Assembly: GCA_963681505.1 (NCBI GenBank)
Contig: OY811977.1
Coordinates: 6,030,970-6,094,969 of the forward strand
Origin: Eunapius fragilis
Taxonomy: Eukaryota; Porifera; Demospongiae; Spongillida; Spongillidae
Length of the DNA stretch: 64,000 nucleotides
Reading direction: 5' to 3'
Under the pieces are notes generated by a model. The model was not told the DNA's origin. It worked only from the letters and a program-made list of their open reading frames with translations, and did no database searches. Positions 1 through 12,265 of this stretch are shown piece by piece (position 1 is the stretch's first letter; the number at the start of each line of letters is the position of its first letter). The translations under genes were made by a program, and so were the position numbers.

Positions 1-96
1 TGGGAGGGCAATAATTAGGGCAGTATACTAGCATAATACTACGTTAGTATACCAGAGTACCTGTGGAACTGTAGCGTAGTATACCAGAATATCCTG

Positions 97-292
97 TGAA
101 GTGTATGTATGTATGTATGTATGTATGTATGTATGTATGTATGTATGTATGTATGTATGTATGTATGTGTGTGTGTGTATGCATGTATGTATGCATGTAT
201 GTATGTATGTATGTATGCATGTATGTATGTATGTATGCATGTATGTATGTATGTATGTATGTATGTATGTATGTATGTATGTATGTATGTAT
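97..292. repeat. (ATGT)n microsatellite
   Basis: About 195 bases of ATGT tetranucleotide with a short TG run near 167-178 and scattered GCAT variants. The Tyr-Val-Cys-Met and His-Thr-Tyr-Ile reading frames through it come from the repeat and are not genes. Confidence 0.97.
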
Positions 293-430
293 GAAGAACA
301 CGTGTTAATCTGCTACAATGTCAGTACAATATATTACACACATAATCTATGTCAATGCACAAAGTATCAATGGTTCTCACACAAGGTTGTTAATAGCTGA
401 AACATTTAGCTGCAAGCAGAAGTGCATAAG

Positions 431-528
431 GAGGTTACCTTTGGAGCGGGGAGGAGGGTAAGGTCACCTTTGGAGTGGGGAGGAGGTAGGCTCACCTTTG
501 GAGTGGGGAGGAGGGTAAGGTCACCTTT
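431..528. repeat. 31-base tandem repeat, three copies
   Basis: Three imperfect copies of a unit built on GGTCACCTTTGGAGTGGGGA, differing by small gaps. No coding potential is visible. Confidence 0.85.
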
Positions 529-883
529 TTCAGTGTGTACGTGTAATACTGAGGTGATAGGTGATAGGTGATACTGAGGACAGTAGAACCAGCAATTTTG
601 CAAATAGCACAGCAAGTCATGAATGTACAACACACCAAATGAATGTGCAATTGACAATAATTAGCTGGTGGTATTCACAGCCCACCCACCCTGATGGGCA
701 TCAGTGGTGATTATATTTAGCCGTGCCAACCTATGCACTGAGTATGGACTGGGCACCAGGCAGCAAGCAATGAATTAACTCACGGATAGGGTTTGAATAC
801 ACTGGTGGACACCCAGTGAGAGCAGCTGGTGTGCTATGCCAGTGAACTGAGGCCTGTATATGAGTTGCAGCTGTAAGGAGTTG

Positions 884-1568
<685 letters not shown>

Positions 1569-4469
1569 ATGGTCGGTTTAAGCCGTCTACAGAGGCGAAA
1601 GCACGCAAAACAAGCTGCGAATGCACGTTGGTCGAAAATGGAGTCTTCAACAAATGCTGATGGCGAAGAAAGTTTATCTACTCAGATTAGTGACCCGTCT
1701 CCAAATGCTATGGTATCCATTACTGAAAGTGATCTAAATGATGAAAATATGGAGTTGGAAGGAGATGCCGAAAGCCGTTCCGAAACTGACGAGGACAACT
1801 CCGATATCAGTGAGGACGAGTCATGTGATAATGACCCGGACTACGCCCCAGTGGATATTGGTAACGATGAAAGTGACTCACCTGATTCAGACGGTTTGTT
1901 CGTGGGTGAGTTGCGTAAGTTACACGATTTTATTGCATCAGTAAATTCGAATTCAGCATGCATGACACCTGGTTGTGCGGGAAAATTAGTTTGCTATTCA
2001 CTAAAGCGGTCTGGATTGGGAGGGGCTGTTGACATGACCTTTAAATGTAATGGTTGTGATAACAGAAATACAACATTTCAGAGTTCTACAAAGTATAAGC
2101 CAACCATGGGTCGGTCACAGCAAACTACTGTAGGATTCATGTTACAAGTTGCTTTTATGATTGGCGGTTGTACGTATGCTAAGTATCTTCGTGTTTTGAA
2201 GTATGGATTGGGTTTATATTGTTGTAATAAAAAATCATTTTGTAACACCATACGTAAGCTGTTGCCAAGTGTCACATCCGTTCTCGATAGCCAGTGTGAA
2301 ATAGCAAAGAATGATATGAAAGCCTTAAAAGATGATGAATTGGGTAATTGGAATAAGGCAATCACATGTGCAGATGGTGTGTGGTTAACTAAGGGATTTC
2401 ATAGTTCCAACGGCACTGCAACAGTTCGGAATTACATGAATAATTCATTGTTATATTATACACACAAGTGTCAGAAAGGCTCTCCAAATGACACTGATTT
2501 ATGGCATGGAACTTCAAAAGGGATGGAAGGTGTTGCATTAGACGAACTTTTTGAAAAAGCTAAGCTTGAAGGCTTAAATATTGTTGACCATATACAAGAC
2601 GCTGATTCATCAAGTGCGAAAGCATTAGAAAAAAATTTCCCTGAAGCTAATCTATTATTGTGTGGAGGACATTTTAACAGATCGTTCGGCAAAAGCCTAG
2701 ATAAAATAAAGAAGTTGAAAGGTTTTAGTACGAATAAAGAAAATGAAGAAAAAGGTTTAGGCAGTCTTAAATGTCATTGTACAAAACATTCCTATAAAAC
2801 TTGTGGTTGTTTATCTGATGAATTCATTACCCAAAGTAAGAAGTCATTCATGCAATTATTGATCAATGCAGGTACAAATCATCAAAAGTTTGCTAATGAT
2901 TTAGAGATTCTTGGGAAGTATCATAGCAGGGATATTCATGACCAATGTACATTTCATGATAAAGTTGTATGCAGCTGTGGTAAATGTAAGGGTGGTTTGA
3001 ATCTCTCATGTGGTGGGAAATTGTATCATAGTAAGTATGTATTGCATTGTCCGTTCCATGCTAAGGCATTTGAAATGGAATGTTTAGACCGTGCTAGACA
3101 ATCCAAAAATCTCATTCACCCTAGACTGGGAAAGGTACATACTAATCATTTAGAATCATCACATAGTGTTTTCATTAAGTTTCGATCAAAGGATATTGCA
3201 TTAAAAAAAGATCACTATATTCTTTCTACCAATATGGGGCTATTGCATGCTAACATGAGTTACATGTATCAGAAGTCTCCTGGCTACAATTGGATATTAG
3301 AATTGTATAAAAATGCTAATTTACCTTTGTATGAGCACCTGGTATATAGCTGTAAACAGTATTCACACAGTCGAAACAAAAAACTGAGAGCATTAAAAAC
3401 TGAAGGAGTAATGCGGAAACGTTCCATACAGAAACAGAAGTACAGAGGATCTGAACAAACAAAGCGGCAACAATTCATGGTACAGTATAAAAAAATAAGT
3501 GGGATTATGCATGACTACAACCCCCTCAAGTTTTCTAACCAGCAAAGGTCAAAAACTGTTATTTCAAAAGCGAAACACCATTTGCTTAAAAAGATAAGAG
3601 ACTCAAAATCAACTATGCCAAAAACTGTCCAAAAGGCCAAACCTAAAATTGTTCAAAAGGCCAGTAATAAAATGCATGTTAGTATGTCAAATGATATGTC
3701 AGTTTTTTGCACTTGTTATTCAAAGAGTGGTAATCATTTGATATGTTGTTTACTACATCCTTCCAATGAAGACAAACTATCCCGTTTTATGTCTTGTGTT
3801 TCAAGAAATTCTAACCCTCTTGAGGACAATGGGGTTGTAGAAATAGGTTTTGAAATAAATCCTGTAGAACCTCGTGGTCCTTTGCCTAATGAAGAATGGA
3901 AGACGTCGGTGTGCAGTTACATTGTTGATCTCTGTCATTCTAGTGGCTGCAGTAGCAAGGACAATTTTGATTGCTCAGTTCAGAGCAATCAGTTGACTCG
4001 TGGACAAACTGATACAACGCATTTGAAGCCACATGTGATTTTAAAAGTGCGAGGTGACGGTAATTGCCTCTACAGGTCACTGTCTGCATTGGTGTCCGGC
4101 ACTGAACATAATTTTGAATGCATAAAGAGGGCCATACTTGTATTTGTTCAATATAAAGAGAATGAAAGTTTATTTAAATCCAAATTAGGCCAAGATGTAG
4201 AGGGTACATATTTTGTGGTTGCGGACTTTGTGAAGAACAGAAAGCTTTCAGATTCATGTTGGGGCACTCATGAGGATATTTTAATTTTTGCTACGATGAT
4301 CCAAACACCTATTATTGTGTTTTGTACATATCAGAGTAAATGGGTTGAATTTAAACCATTGTTTGTAAATGATTTATGCTTCAGTTGCACACAGCAGTAT
4401 GCATTGCATTTGATCAATTATGATAACATGCATTATAATGCTATACAACCTCATGTTACATGTACTTGA
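1569..4469 (+). CDS. Mutator/Kolobok-like transposase domain fused to OTU protease domain
   Basis: Uninterrupted 966-residue ORF in one exon. Residues about 40-105 are acidic and probably disordered. Cys pairs near 130-170 (CMTPGCAGKL, CNGCDNR) look like a zinc ribbon. Residues about 175-380 resemble the Mutator-like transposase domain found in Kolobok-type and MULE proteins, with TCADGVW (D269) and QDADSSSAK (D344/D346) as candidate acidic catalytic residues. Cys-rich motifs follow near 400-415, 465-510 and 713-730; the last (CTCYSKSGNHLICC) is SWIM-like. Residues about 818-966 form an OTU deubiquitinase fold with DGNC (D830, C833) and a late NMHYN (H955), so the Cys-His pair is present. OTU enzymes cut ubiquitin chains. 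The role of the fusion is unknown. It could be an active transposon gene or a domesticated one; no flanking inverted repeats were found by eye. The start is the first Met of the open frame. Confidence 0.85.
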   Translation: MVGLSRLQRRKHAKQAANARWSKMESSTNADGEESLSTQISDPSPNAMVSITESDLNDENMELEGDAESRSETDEDNSDISEDESCDNDPDYAPVDIGNDESDSPDSDGLFVGELRKLHDFIASVNSNSACMTPGCAGKLVCYSLKRSGLGGAVDMTFKCNGCDNRNTTFQSSTKYKPTMGRSQQTTVGFMLQVAFMIGGCTYAKYLRVLKYGLGLYCCNKKSFCNTIRKLLPSVTSVLDSQCEIAKNDMKALKDDELGNWNKAITCADGVWLTKGFHSSNGTATVRNYMNNSLLYYTHKCQKGSPNDTDLWHGTSKGMEGVALDELFEKAKLEGLNIVDHIQDADSSSAKALEKNFPEANLLLCGGHFNRSFGKSLDKIKKLKGFSTNKENEEKGLGSLKCHCTKHSYKTCGCLSDEFITQSKKSFMQLLINAGTNHQKFANDLEILGKYHSRDIHDQCTFHDKVVCSCGKCKGGLNLSCGGKLYHSKYVLHCPFHAKAFEMECLDRARQSKNLIHPRLGKVHTNHLESSHSVFIKFRSKDIALKKDHYILSTNMGLLHANMSYMYQKSPGYNWILELYKNANLPLYEHLVYSCKQYSHSRNKKLRALKTEGVMRKRSIQKQKYRGSEQTKRQQFMVQYKKISGIMHDYNPLKFSNQQRSKTVISKAKHHLLKKIRDSKSTMPKTVQKAKPKIVQKASNKMHVSMSNDMSVFCTCYSKSGNHLICCLLHPSNEDKLSRFMSCVSRNSNPLEDNGVVEIGFEINPVEPRGPLPNEEWKTSVCSYIVDLCHSSGCSSKDNFDCSVQSNQLTRGQTDTTHLKPHVILKVRGDGNCLYRSLSALVSGTEHNFECIKRAILVFVQYKENESLFKSKLGQDVEGTYFVVADFVKNRKLSDSCWGTHEDILIFATMIQTPIIVFCTYQSKWVEFKPLFVNDLCFSCTQQYALHLINYDNMHYNAIQPHVTCT

Positions 4470-5392
4470 ATTGTTGAATTTATACAACTGTTTTATTTCA
4501 GTTATGCATAGCATTTGATCAAGTATGATATCATCCACCACTGCAACTTCATGTTAAAAATAAGGATGCATTTTCTGTTAATCAATGCACAATGTGTCTA
4601 GCATCTCACAGTGTTATTGCAGTCAACCTCATGATATTATTGCTGACTCTCATTCTCAGTTATTCTGTGTTTCGGTATAATTGTATGCGCAAGTTGTTTT
4701 TTTTTTTTTTTTTGGTTGAGCCCCCTGGTACAGGTCCAGACAAAACCCATAGTTTCAAGAATGAATGAAAACCCAGTCAAAGTGCAAATTTCACGAGACA
4801 CCGGCACCTATAATTTGGGTATGTTACTTTGAAGTTTGTAAATAAACACATGTATGTCCACTAATTCATCCCTCATCCAGTAAGGATGTTGACACCTGCA
4901 AGCAGGAATGGGACATTTGTGTTGTATGTTGTGTATGGTGTATGTGCAGCAGTGTGAGCTACCTGGTTATTTTCCCCTGAGTGGATTTTTCCCTTAGAGG
5001 GTTTGCCACAACAGGGTTTTTTTTTCCAAGGGGATTGTGCCCCTAAATGAGTGGTTTTTTGGCTCCACTGCCTTATTTATTTTGGTGTAATTATTTTATT
5101 TTCTGTACTGTTCTGAAAACTTATTTGATTAATGGTCAATAAAGCAATATCATAATTAATTAAGCTAGTCAGTTGCATATAGCCTATTCCGATGCGCAAG
5201 CCTTGTTAAGTTTGTCGTCCTAGAAGACATAGCCTTGCCATGACAAATCGCGGACATAGTCTAACGTCGAAGCAGGCACAGTCACATGTGGCGCCTGCCC
5301 CCGGGGAGGACAGCTAATACCTCGCGCATATGGCTAGCAAAAACTTGCTCTTTAACTCAGAAGCCATCACTGTATACAACAACTACCTTCCC
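4470..5392. other. 3' flank of the OTU-transposase gene
   Basis: AT-rich, without a gene. A T18 run lies near 4697-4714. AATAAA-type signals lie near 4842 and 5139, so the 3' UTR may reach about 5160. The stretch 4975-5080 contains odd G/T-rich text repeating GGTTTTTT. Confidence 0.5.
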
Positions 5393-6172
5393 TCATAGCC
5401 CCTCCTCATCTTCCCTTTTTTCTGCCTCAGACCTTTGCCTTTTGGAGCCAGTCCTCCTGTGCCGAGAGTCCCGTGGCTTGTGTTTCGGAACACGAAGCTT
5501 AATTTTGGTTTCATCCAGTAGGGTCTCCTTGTAGTAGTATAGGCTACCTGACCGCGAGGAAGAGTGTGGCTTGCTGCCAACGCCTGACATCACTAGGCTG
5601 GTCACTAAGGAACGCAATGACGACTGCTATGTTGTCGGCCAGCTGGCCTTTGGACTTCCACCTCTGCAAGGCCTCATTGATGAGTGCTCTGGCAACGTCC
5701 TTGGTCTCCTGATCGCGCAGTGGGATCAGGTCGTGCTTATAATCCCAAATGAAGCTCACCACTTCGTTGGGAGTCATAATGTTCCCCAGGCCATCGCTGG
5801 CTATGACCACAAACTTCTGTTCATTCAGGTCCAGCGGCACAACAGATACATCAGGACATGGGGAGACTGTGAACTTCTGAGTCCTTGGGTTGTATGACAA
5901 GAAGGGAATGCTGTCTCCTTGTCTTCTGCGCTTACTCTTAGCCTCTGGCATTCCCACACAACCCTGGGTACACCTTTCTTACTCACCACAACATGTCCCC
6001 CTAAAATGAGATAAATACCACTCTGTCAACATCTGGCTCTGTGTTGGTTTTCTTACCCAAGCTCTCAATCAGTTGAGTCTCTGATGGGTCATCTGGTTTA
6101 TGGTCCTTGGTAAGAACCTTGGCTAAGACTGCTGGTTCTCCAGGCATGTGTCTGTATGGGTTATTGACAGCT

Positions 6173-6225
<53 letters not shown>

Positions 6226-6243
6226 TGTGTACGTGTGTGTGCA

Positions 6244-6289
<46 letters not shown>

Positions 6290-6640
6290 CGCGCGCGCGC
6301 GCGCGCGTGCGGTCGTGAAAAAGATGACTACACCAAATTCTCGTTTGGCGTAGGCCTATACTGCCGTCGAGTCACCAACGTTCGCAACAAAAATCCTGTC
6401 GGAAGATGACCGCCGAAACAGTGGTCCCAGCCGTACTGGGGTCGCCCATCTGTTAGGTTTCCAAGTGCCTGAGATATAAGAGTGGAGGCGCACACAAGTT
6501 GGTGGCATTACGTCACTCGGCTAAGTAAATGATTAGTGTAAACAGAGCGTTGTAGCTACGGGTATTACCTCTATGTTGGAAGTGAAATAATTGAAAGGCG
6601 TCGCGTATGGTTTGTGACATTTTCTTGACTGTGAATTTGT
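5393..6640 (-). pseudogene. PPM1D (Wip1)-like PP2C phosphatase copy, damaged
   Basis: Minus-strand pieces match the second half of PPM1D-type protein phosphatases, which are nuclear metal-dependent Ser/Thr phosphatases. In order: KKMSQTIRDAFQLFH (about 6570-6640); [15 protein letters not shown] then [11 protein letters not shown] (about 6340-6455); [11 protein letters not shown] to IESLG (exon 6057-6170, acceptor inside a CA run); GGHVVVSKKGVPRVVW (exon from 6000); IPFL to SYNPRTQKFTVSPCPD, FVVIASDGLGN and GQLADNIAVVIAFL. A basic tail ends at 5393 and may be reached through a 58-base GT-AG intron. The GDS, SDG and ADN motifs are present, but the ARALGD-containing stretch of about 10 residues between IPFL and SYN is missing. 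The frame changes twice, after RQD and after VVWECQRL. The N-terminal half is not seen. It is a decayed or misassembled copy rather than a working enzyme. Confidence 0.75.
6176..6310. repeat. (TG)n/(CG)n microsatellite
   Basis: TG repeat ending in a GC-alternating run. It lies in an intron of the phosphatase copy and supplies the polypyrimidine-like side of an acceptor on the minus strand. Confidence 0.95.
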
Positions 6641-7815
6641 GAGTCAAGCCTGGGCATGCAGTAAATGTATAAATACATATTGTCCATACACGGATACCAA
6701 ATAACTTTTGTCTATAATTGTCTATGGGCAGGAATGATCAGGCACGTGACGTTTTCACATTGTACTTCCTTATGCTTCCATATCAATGACGTTTGGGTGG
6801 GGTGTGGGGGGGGGGGGGGGGAGGGGGTTTATAATGAAACGTCACAATGACGTTATCTTTTCCAAATAGTTTGGAGACGCCCCCTTAGCACGTTTGATGT
6901 ACCGCGCGGTAGCACGGCTTGTTTTACGAGCACCAAAAGCTTTGTTTTCTCGGCCCGATCCTAAAAGGACTTGTATTATGTGTCCATAGTATTCAGTCCT
7001 TGAAATACGAACGGCAAAAACTATTTTTTTGCTGTACATTCAGGATAATAGACCTTATGATCGAGTGTTGAGCATACTATTACGATTGGAGCTAAGCACC
7101 AAGAAGAGCGTACGCGTAGGAAAAGATTTTTTGAATCTCTTGTCCTCGTTTTCAAAATAAGTTACTTATTTCTAAATAGCCGAAAACCGCTACATTCCAA
7201 ACATCCATGGTGGTTATGAACCTATCTATTAATAACATTTCAATTACAAGGTACAAAAATGGCGTCCAGGGATGCATTACTTTGTAAAAAATTACTGTAA
7301 CTTTGTGGAAAAGGATAGTAATGTTATCGATGCACCAAAAAGTCAATTAAGTAATGAAGAACGTGTATTCTCGATAAACTAGCTATTCTGGAATGCCCAG
7401 CATGAGTAATCCATGAGTTGCCCAATTAGTTCATTCTGAAATGATGGTTAGTATAAGCTTTGGCACAAAACCTACCGCTCCATTTCAAAACGAATGCACC
7501 AAACGAAAGAGGATATTATTTCATATTTATCCTCCTAATATGGTGATTTTTAAGCACTACAGTTTTCAACAAACCAATTATAAAGTTTCATTCTTAGAAT
7601 ATTTGTACTATTTTTACTGCTCATCCAATAACTGTCAAAATGATACGGTCCTCTAAGATGCTCTCAGGCTACAAGCTAGTATGATTTTTTTTCAAAATCC
7701 AGGAGGGTACCCTATCACCTTAATACGCTGCCTCAAACAACGCGGATTTTTGTGATTTACGTACGAGGTTTAAATTTTTCCCCCCACGTCTAGAGTTCTA
7801 TGCTAACACTTAACT
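6641..7815. other. Gene-free stretch
   Basis: No gene can be supported. It contains a G17 run near 6805-6822 and AT-rich sequence with short chance ORFs only. Confidence 0.5.
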
Positions 7816-8058
7816 TCATCCGCGTTTCCTTATTTTCTTAGGTGGATCAGAACATTTATCAACATCGGATACCAACTTCTCTGCAAACTCGTAGAAGACC
7901 TCTTTACTAATAGGCAATGAAAACCACTGTAAGAGTTTTCGAGCGTCCTCAACAGCGCTTCTCGACGATGGAGTCTGAATCTTAAAGCCATCGTCAGCTA
8001 ACACATTTTCAACAGCTCTTTTCAGTATTTCGTCGGGTTTTGTCATTGCCTCAGCCAT
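7816..8058 (-). CDS. Hypothetical 80-residue protein
   Basis: Short ORF that looks more protein-like than its surroundings: charged and balanced, with no low complexity, predicted mostly helical and ending in a basic tail (PPKKIRKRG) that could be a nuclear signal. The start MAEAMTKPDEIL is the first Met of the frame. I do not recognise the family. It may be a complete small gene or one exon of a larger one. No strong promoter or poly(A) signal was found. Confidence 0.45.
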   Translation of the reverse strand: MAEAMTKPDEILKRAVENVLADDGFKIQTPSSRSAVEDARKLLQWFSLPISKEVFYEFAEKLVSDVDKCSDPPKKIRKRG

Positions 8059-8639
8059 AGATTAAGTACACGCAACTATCTATGCTCACAGCATACCAGC
8101 AGATCACGGAGTGTAGGTGATAAATCGTGACAATTAACCGTGCTTCCAATCCATCTCTAAACTATCTATGTATATTGCAATCGAACAACGTTGGAATGTA
8201 TGCTACTCTTTTGTAACACAAGCTTTGGTAGTATATTTGACGCTGTTTTATGGTTATAAAACTTGTACTCTATCCGACACCACAAGTACCATGATCGTAG
8301 CTTAAGCCATCGAACAATGTGCGACTTAAAACATATACACTTTTAGCGGTAGGTCATCTACTCATTGGTTAGTGTACAAACTGAGGAAGTTTTCTGGCTC
8401 CAACGGCGCATATAGCGTTGTATTGTACATGGAATGAACTTGATAATTTTTTTGTTTTCTAAGTGGCTCTGTTATACGTTTTGAAGTTAACAGTTCGTGC
8501 ACGAGACCTAGCAACTAGGTCAAAACGGCTAATCAATATAGTACTACGTTATAGTTGTACACGGACTGTTTTATACAACAGACACTGGCATTTTAGAAAA
8601 TGAAAGGTTCTAATGTCCATGCATGCTTGCATGGTCTCA
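8059..8639. other. Gene-free stretch
   Basis: AT-rich; nothing recognised. It may contain the upstream region of the 80-residue ORF. Confidence 0.4.
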
Positions 8640-9420
8640 CATACTGGCCCTGACCCAATGTACAACCAGCCCTACCCCCACAACCCAACCCTGACCCCAT
8701 GCACAACCAGCCCTGACACCATGCACAACCAGACCTGTCCCCATCCACAATCAGCTCTACCCTCAGAACCAATCCTGGGCCTATGCACAACCATGCAGCC
8801 CTGACCCCATGCACGCACAACCCACAACCAGCTCTGGCCCACAACCATGCCTCACAACCAGCTCTGGTCCCACACCAACCCTGGGCCCATGTACAACTGT
8901 GCTACCCTGACCACGTGAATGCACAACCCCACAACCAACTCTGGCTACACAACCAGCCCTGGTTCCACAACCAGCCCTGGCCCCACAACCAGCCCTGACC
9001 ACAAAACCATCTGGCTCCATGCCGGACCCACAACCAGCTCTGGCCCCACAACCAGCCCTTGCTCGACAACCAGCTCTGGCTCCACAACCAGCTCTGGCCC
9101 CACAACCAGCCTGGCCCCACAACCAGTACTGGTACCACAACCAGCTCTAGCCCCACAACCAGCTCTGGCTCCATACCCTGGACCCGCAATCAGCCCTGGC
9201 TCCACAACCAGCTCTGGCTCCATACCCTGGACCCACAACCAGCTCTAGCCCTACAACCAGCTATGGCACCACAACCAGCACTGGCTCCACAGCTAGCTTT
9301 GGGTCTAGGTCCCACAACCAGCTCTGGCCCCACAACCAGCTCTGGCTCTGGTCAGCCCTGGCACCCCAACCAGCTCTGGTCAGCACTAGCTCTGGCTCCT
9401 CAACCAGATGCACACAACCA
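8640..9420. repeat. 18-base minisatellite (ACAACCAGCTCTGGCCCC)n
   Basis: About 780 bases of imperfect 18-mers, most regular from 8930 to 9370. Because the unit is a multiple of three, frames stay open on both strands. They read as Pro-Gln-Pro-Ala-Leu-Ala on plus and Gly-Cys-Gly-Ala-Arg-Ala on minus. Copies vary freely at all codon positions, so I treat the ORFs as by-products. Confidence 0.9.
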
Positions 9421-12032
9421 TGCAGCTAGCTGCATGCACAACAAGCTCTCAGCGGCTCTTAAAAAACTTCTTAAGGATGATTTAGGTATAAAATATCATG
9501 AATTATTGTGTGTTTTTTTCTGTATTCCTGTGCATGCATATAGCTGTGATCTGTCTGTATATGTGTGTGCATGTGTGTGCGTGTGCGTGTGTGTGGTAAG
9601 GAATTAATGGACAAACATATGTATTTTTATGCAATTGTATTAACATGCATGCATGTTGCATGTGTAGGGGGGGGCGTGTCATTAAGTCAGGTCGAAGCGG
9701 TCGGGAGGGTGTAAAGTACAGTCAACTGTGAGCTTTGAACAATTGCATAGTACTTTGAATGCAATAAAGTGCATCCACAATATTAATGAAAGCATTTCTC
9801 TCAAGACAGCGTTGTGTCGTATTCCAGTCTACCATGCAAACAAGTCGAATATTCGTACTTTTTGTGCGCGAAAAACTAGCAAGATTATAACAGAGCCACT
9901 TTGAAATGTATCTTGATATATAGTGTAACAATGTCAGCACGTAATGTCGGATGGTGTGGCATGTCTCGAAAAACCTCCAGACGGGAACACTTTGAATCAA
10001 ACTAATAGTAGTCTCCCGCACCAATTGCACATGTTTACCACTGCGTAACATAGTACTGTATGCAGAGATATGCAGAGTCTGCCCACCTTAGTACATGCAG
10101 ATAAGTATGAAGACATGTGCGTATGGAGATCGATATGCTGATTCGTATCAAGATGTGATCAGTATGTAGATGGTATGAAGGGGGTGCAGTATGATAGCAG
10201 TATCCCGATGCGTATCCAACCCACTTTGAAACGCGCGTGTGATGTATAAACCCGTAAATAATAATAGTGCGCAGTAATAGTAATAGGGGGGTATAACCGG
10301 ATGGATCGAGGTACGCTATAATCATCGCAAGCGGTATAAACAATGCGTGTTCTGTTCTAACAAAAACACCAAGCGAGTGTGTATATATCGTGTCTTGTGA
10401 GTTTGGCAAATCAGTGTACAAAACTCGTCTCGCTCCGCGCATGCGCAATTATTTGTGCACATGTTGGTAAAAAGTTCTAATGGCGAACTGACCATCACTA
10501 GCCTAAATACGAAACGGAATCAAAGGTAAGACTACTGGGATGTTAAACTCACGTTAACAAACAAGACCCGTGTTTTCAATCGAACTGCAACAGTCAGACA
10601 AATCGAATTCTCAATCGGCTGCTGTTTTCTGCAGTACGTTCTACCCTAACGGACGTACGAATGAGCCAGGTCCACGATAAAGAGATTCAAACGTTGCAGA
10701 CAAAGACCGTGATTGAGGCAACGCTAGCGAAATTACTACGACTTTTCCTAAGAATGTAAAGGTAAGTTGCTGCGTGTTACGCTATGTACAAACGTTACTC
10801 TAGATGCATCTTGCCAAACCAGGACAATGTGAATGCGCTAATATGGACTCAGCGCTGTGTTTGAGTTGTCGCAAAGATATAACCGCCCGTATATACACGT
10901 CCTTTTTTATTTTTTTAATTATTATTTCAGATCCGAAATTGAGCATGATAGAACCTTTAAATGCCATGAAAAGGAATCTTGCTGTACAAGGATAACCTCA
11001 TCCATTGTGCACAGTACGTTGTAATGATATACATTATGTACACAAATAAAATAACGTACTAGTGTCACTATCAGGAGCTGTAAGGAGACACGATTCAATA
11101 TAGCAAGCACATTGAGACTCTGTAGCCAAATGTGAGGGGCCTAGTTAGGGTAACTCCAATGGATATCTGCGTGTATCTATGTTTATTTTTCAGACAGCTC
11201 TTTAGCCAATGAAATGCTGTAGTAAGGGAGGACTTTACAATAAGGTCTACGAAAAGGACAGCAGCCTGTGACTAAGGTAATCCTCTTCTTTGTTTATAGA
11301 AGATAACTGATTCTCCTACTATCTAGCTCAACAAGTGCCAAGATAGTAAAGGTTCATGCTGAATTTAAAGACCTCCACCAGATGAAAGTATGCTGCGTCT
11401 GAAATGTGGTGCTTGAAGAATGCTCCTGCCAACTGAACTCTCATAGTTTATTTTGGTAGTTTGTATTGAACTGTAGCTGTAATTGAACATTAAGTTTCCT
11501 GCTCTTAATTATTACTGGCGTATATGGGATTTAGACGTATAGCACCGCGTATACCGGTCCTGTCTATCTTCAGTATGCAGATCAGTGGGTGCATTGTAAA
11601 GTATTCGAATACAAGACGTGCACAGAATCTGTATACGTTCATCTGAAGTATGCAGACAGGTGACAATCAATATGCTGACGCCGTATGCAGACCGCGATAT
11701 GCGCGTATAAGTGAAGTGTTCGTATATACTGACCCTGCATACGAGCCGTGCGAAAAACTGCCCACGTGTCGATAGGTGTAATATACAGGACTGTATACGG
11801 TACTTTGTCACGCCGTGTAAAATAGAAACACCTCCCCGCGGAGTATAAAAAACTTTCTGCATCTGAATTAGGTACTTATGTGTACAGAAAGGTCCTTTCT
11901 ACATTACGTTGCTGCGGTTCATTCTGGTTGTGCAAAAAGTGGCTCCAAACAATGCACTAAGATAATGAGTTTAATGACGCCATTCTTCCGGCATGTTTAG
12001 CATTGTTCCAATTATACCCTTTTTTACCCACT
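9421..12032. other. Gene-free stretch with two GTAT-rich tracts
   Basis: No convincing gene. The tracts at about 10060-10400 and 11515-11850 are unusually rich in GTATGCAGA, CGTAT and GATATG words on both strands without a fixed period. A short TG-rich tract lies at 9560-9598. A G8 run lies near 9667. Confidence 0.5.
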
Positions 12033-12265
12033 CGGAACAATACACACCCAGGAAAGTTCGAATTTGTATCATAACTGGTAATTGTATCATAGCAAAAAAC
12101 ATATTTGAAACATCGATCTTAGCAAGCAGATATGTGTTTTGCTAGTATGTTACAAATACATGTATCTGATACAATTATGTATACGCTTGCGGAGATGAAT
12201 GTTTCAAATATGTATTATAGTATTAGATACAAAATTAACTTTCCTGGTGGTGTATAGTGTTCCGA
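12033..12265. mobile_element. Short inverted-repeat element (MITE-like)
   Basis: The left end CGGAACAATACACACC-AGGAAAGTT is mirrored at the right end, whose reverse complement reads CGGAACACTATACACCACCAGGAAAGTT. The match continues inward through TTTGTATC-like sequence. An inner pair (CATATTTGAAACAT against ATGTTTCAAATATG) extends the symmetry, so most of the roughly 230 bases can fold as one hairpin. It has no ORF. Target-site duplication is unclear. Confidence 0.65.

Noticed and set aside
28-400. Cys-Met-Tyr-Val and His-Thr-Tyr-Ile ORFs
   Set aside because: Pure translation of the (ATGT)n microsatellite in all frames.
7102-7125. Second hammerhead-like site at CGTACGCGTAGG
   Set aside because: No CTGATGA or GAAAC core nearby.
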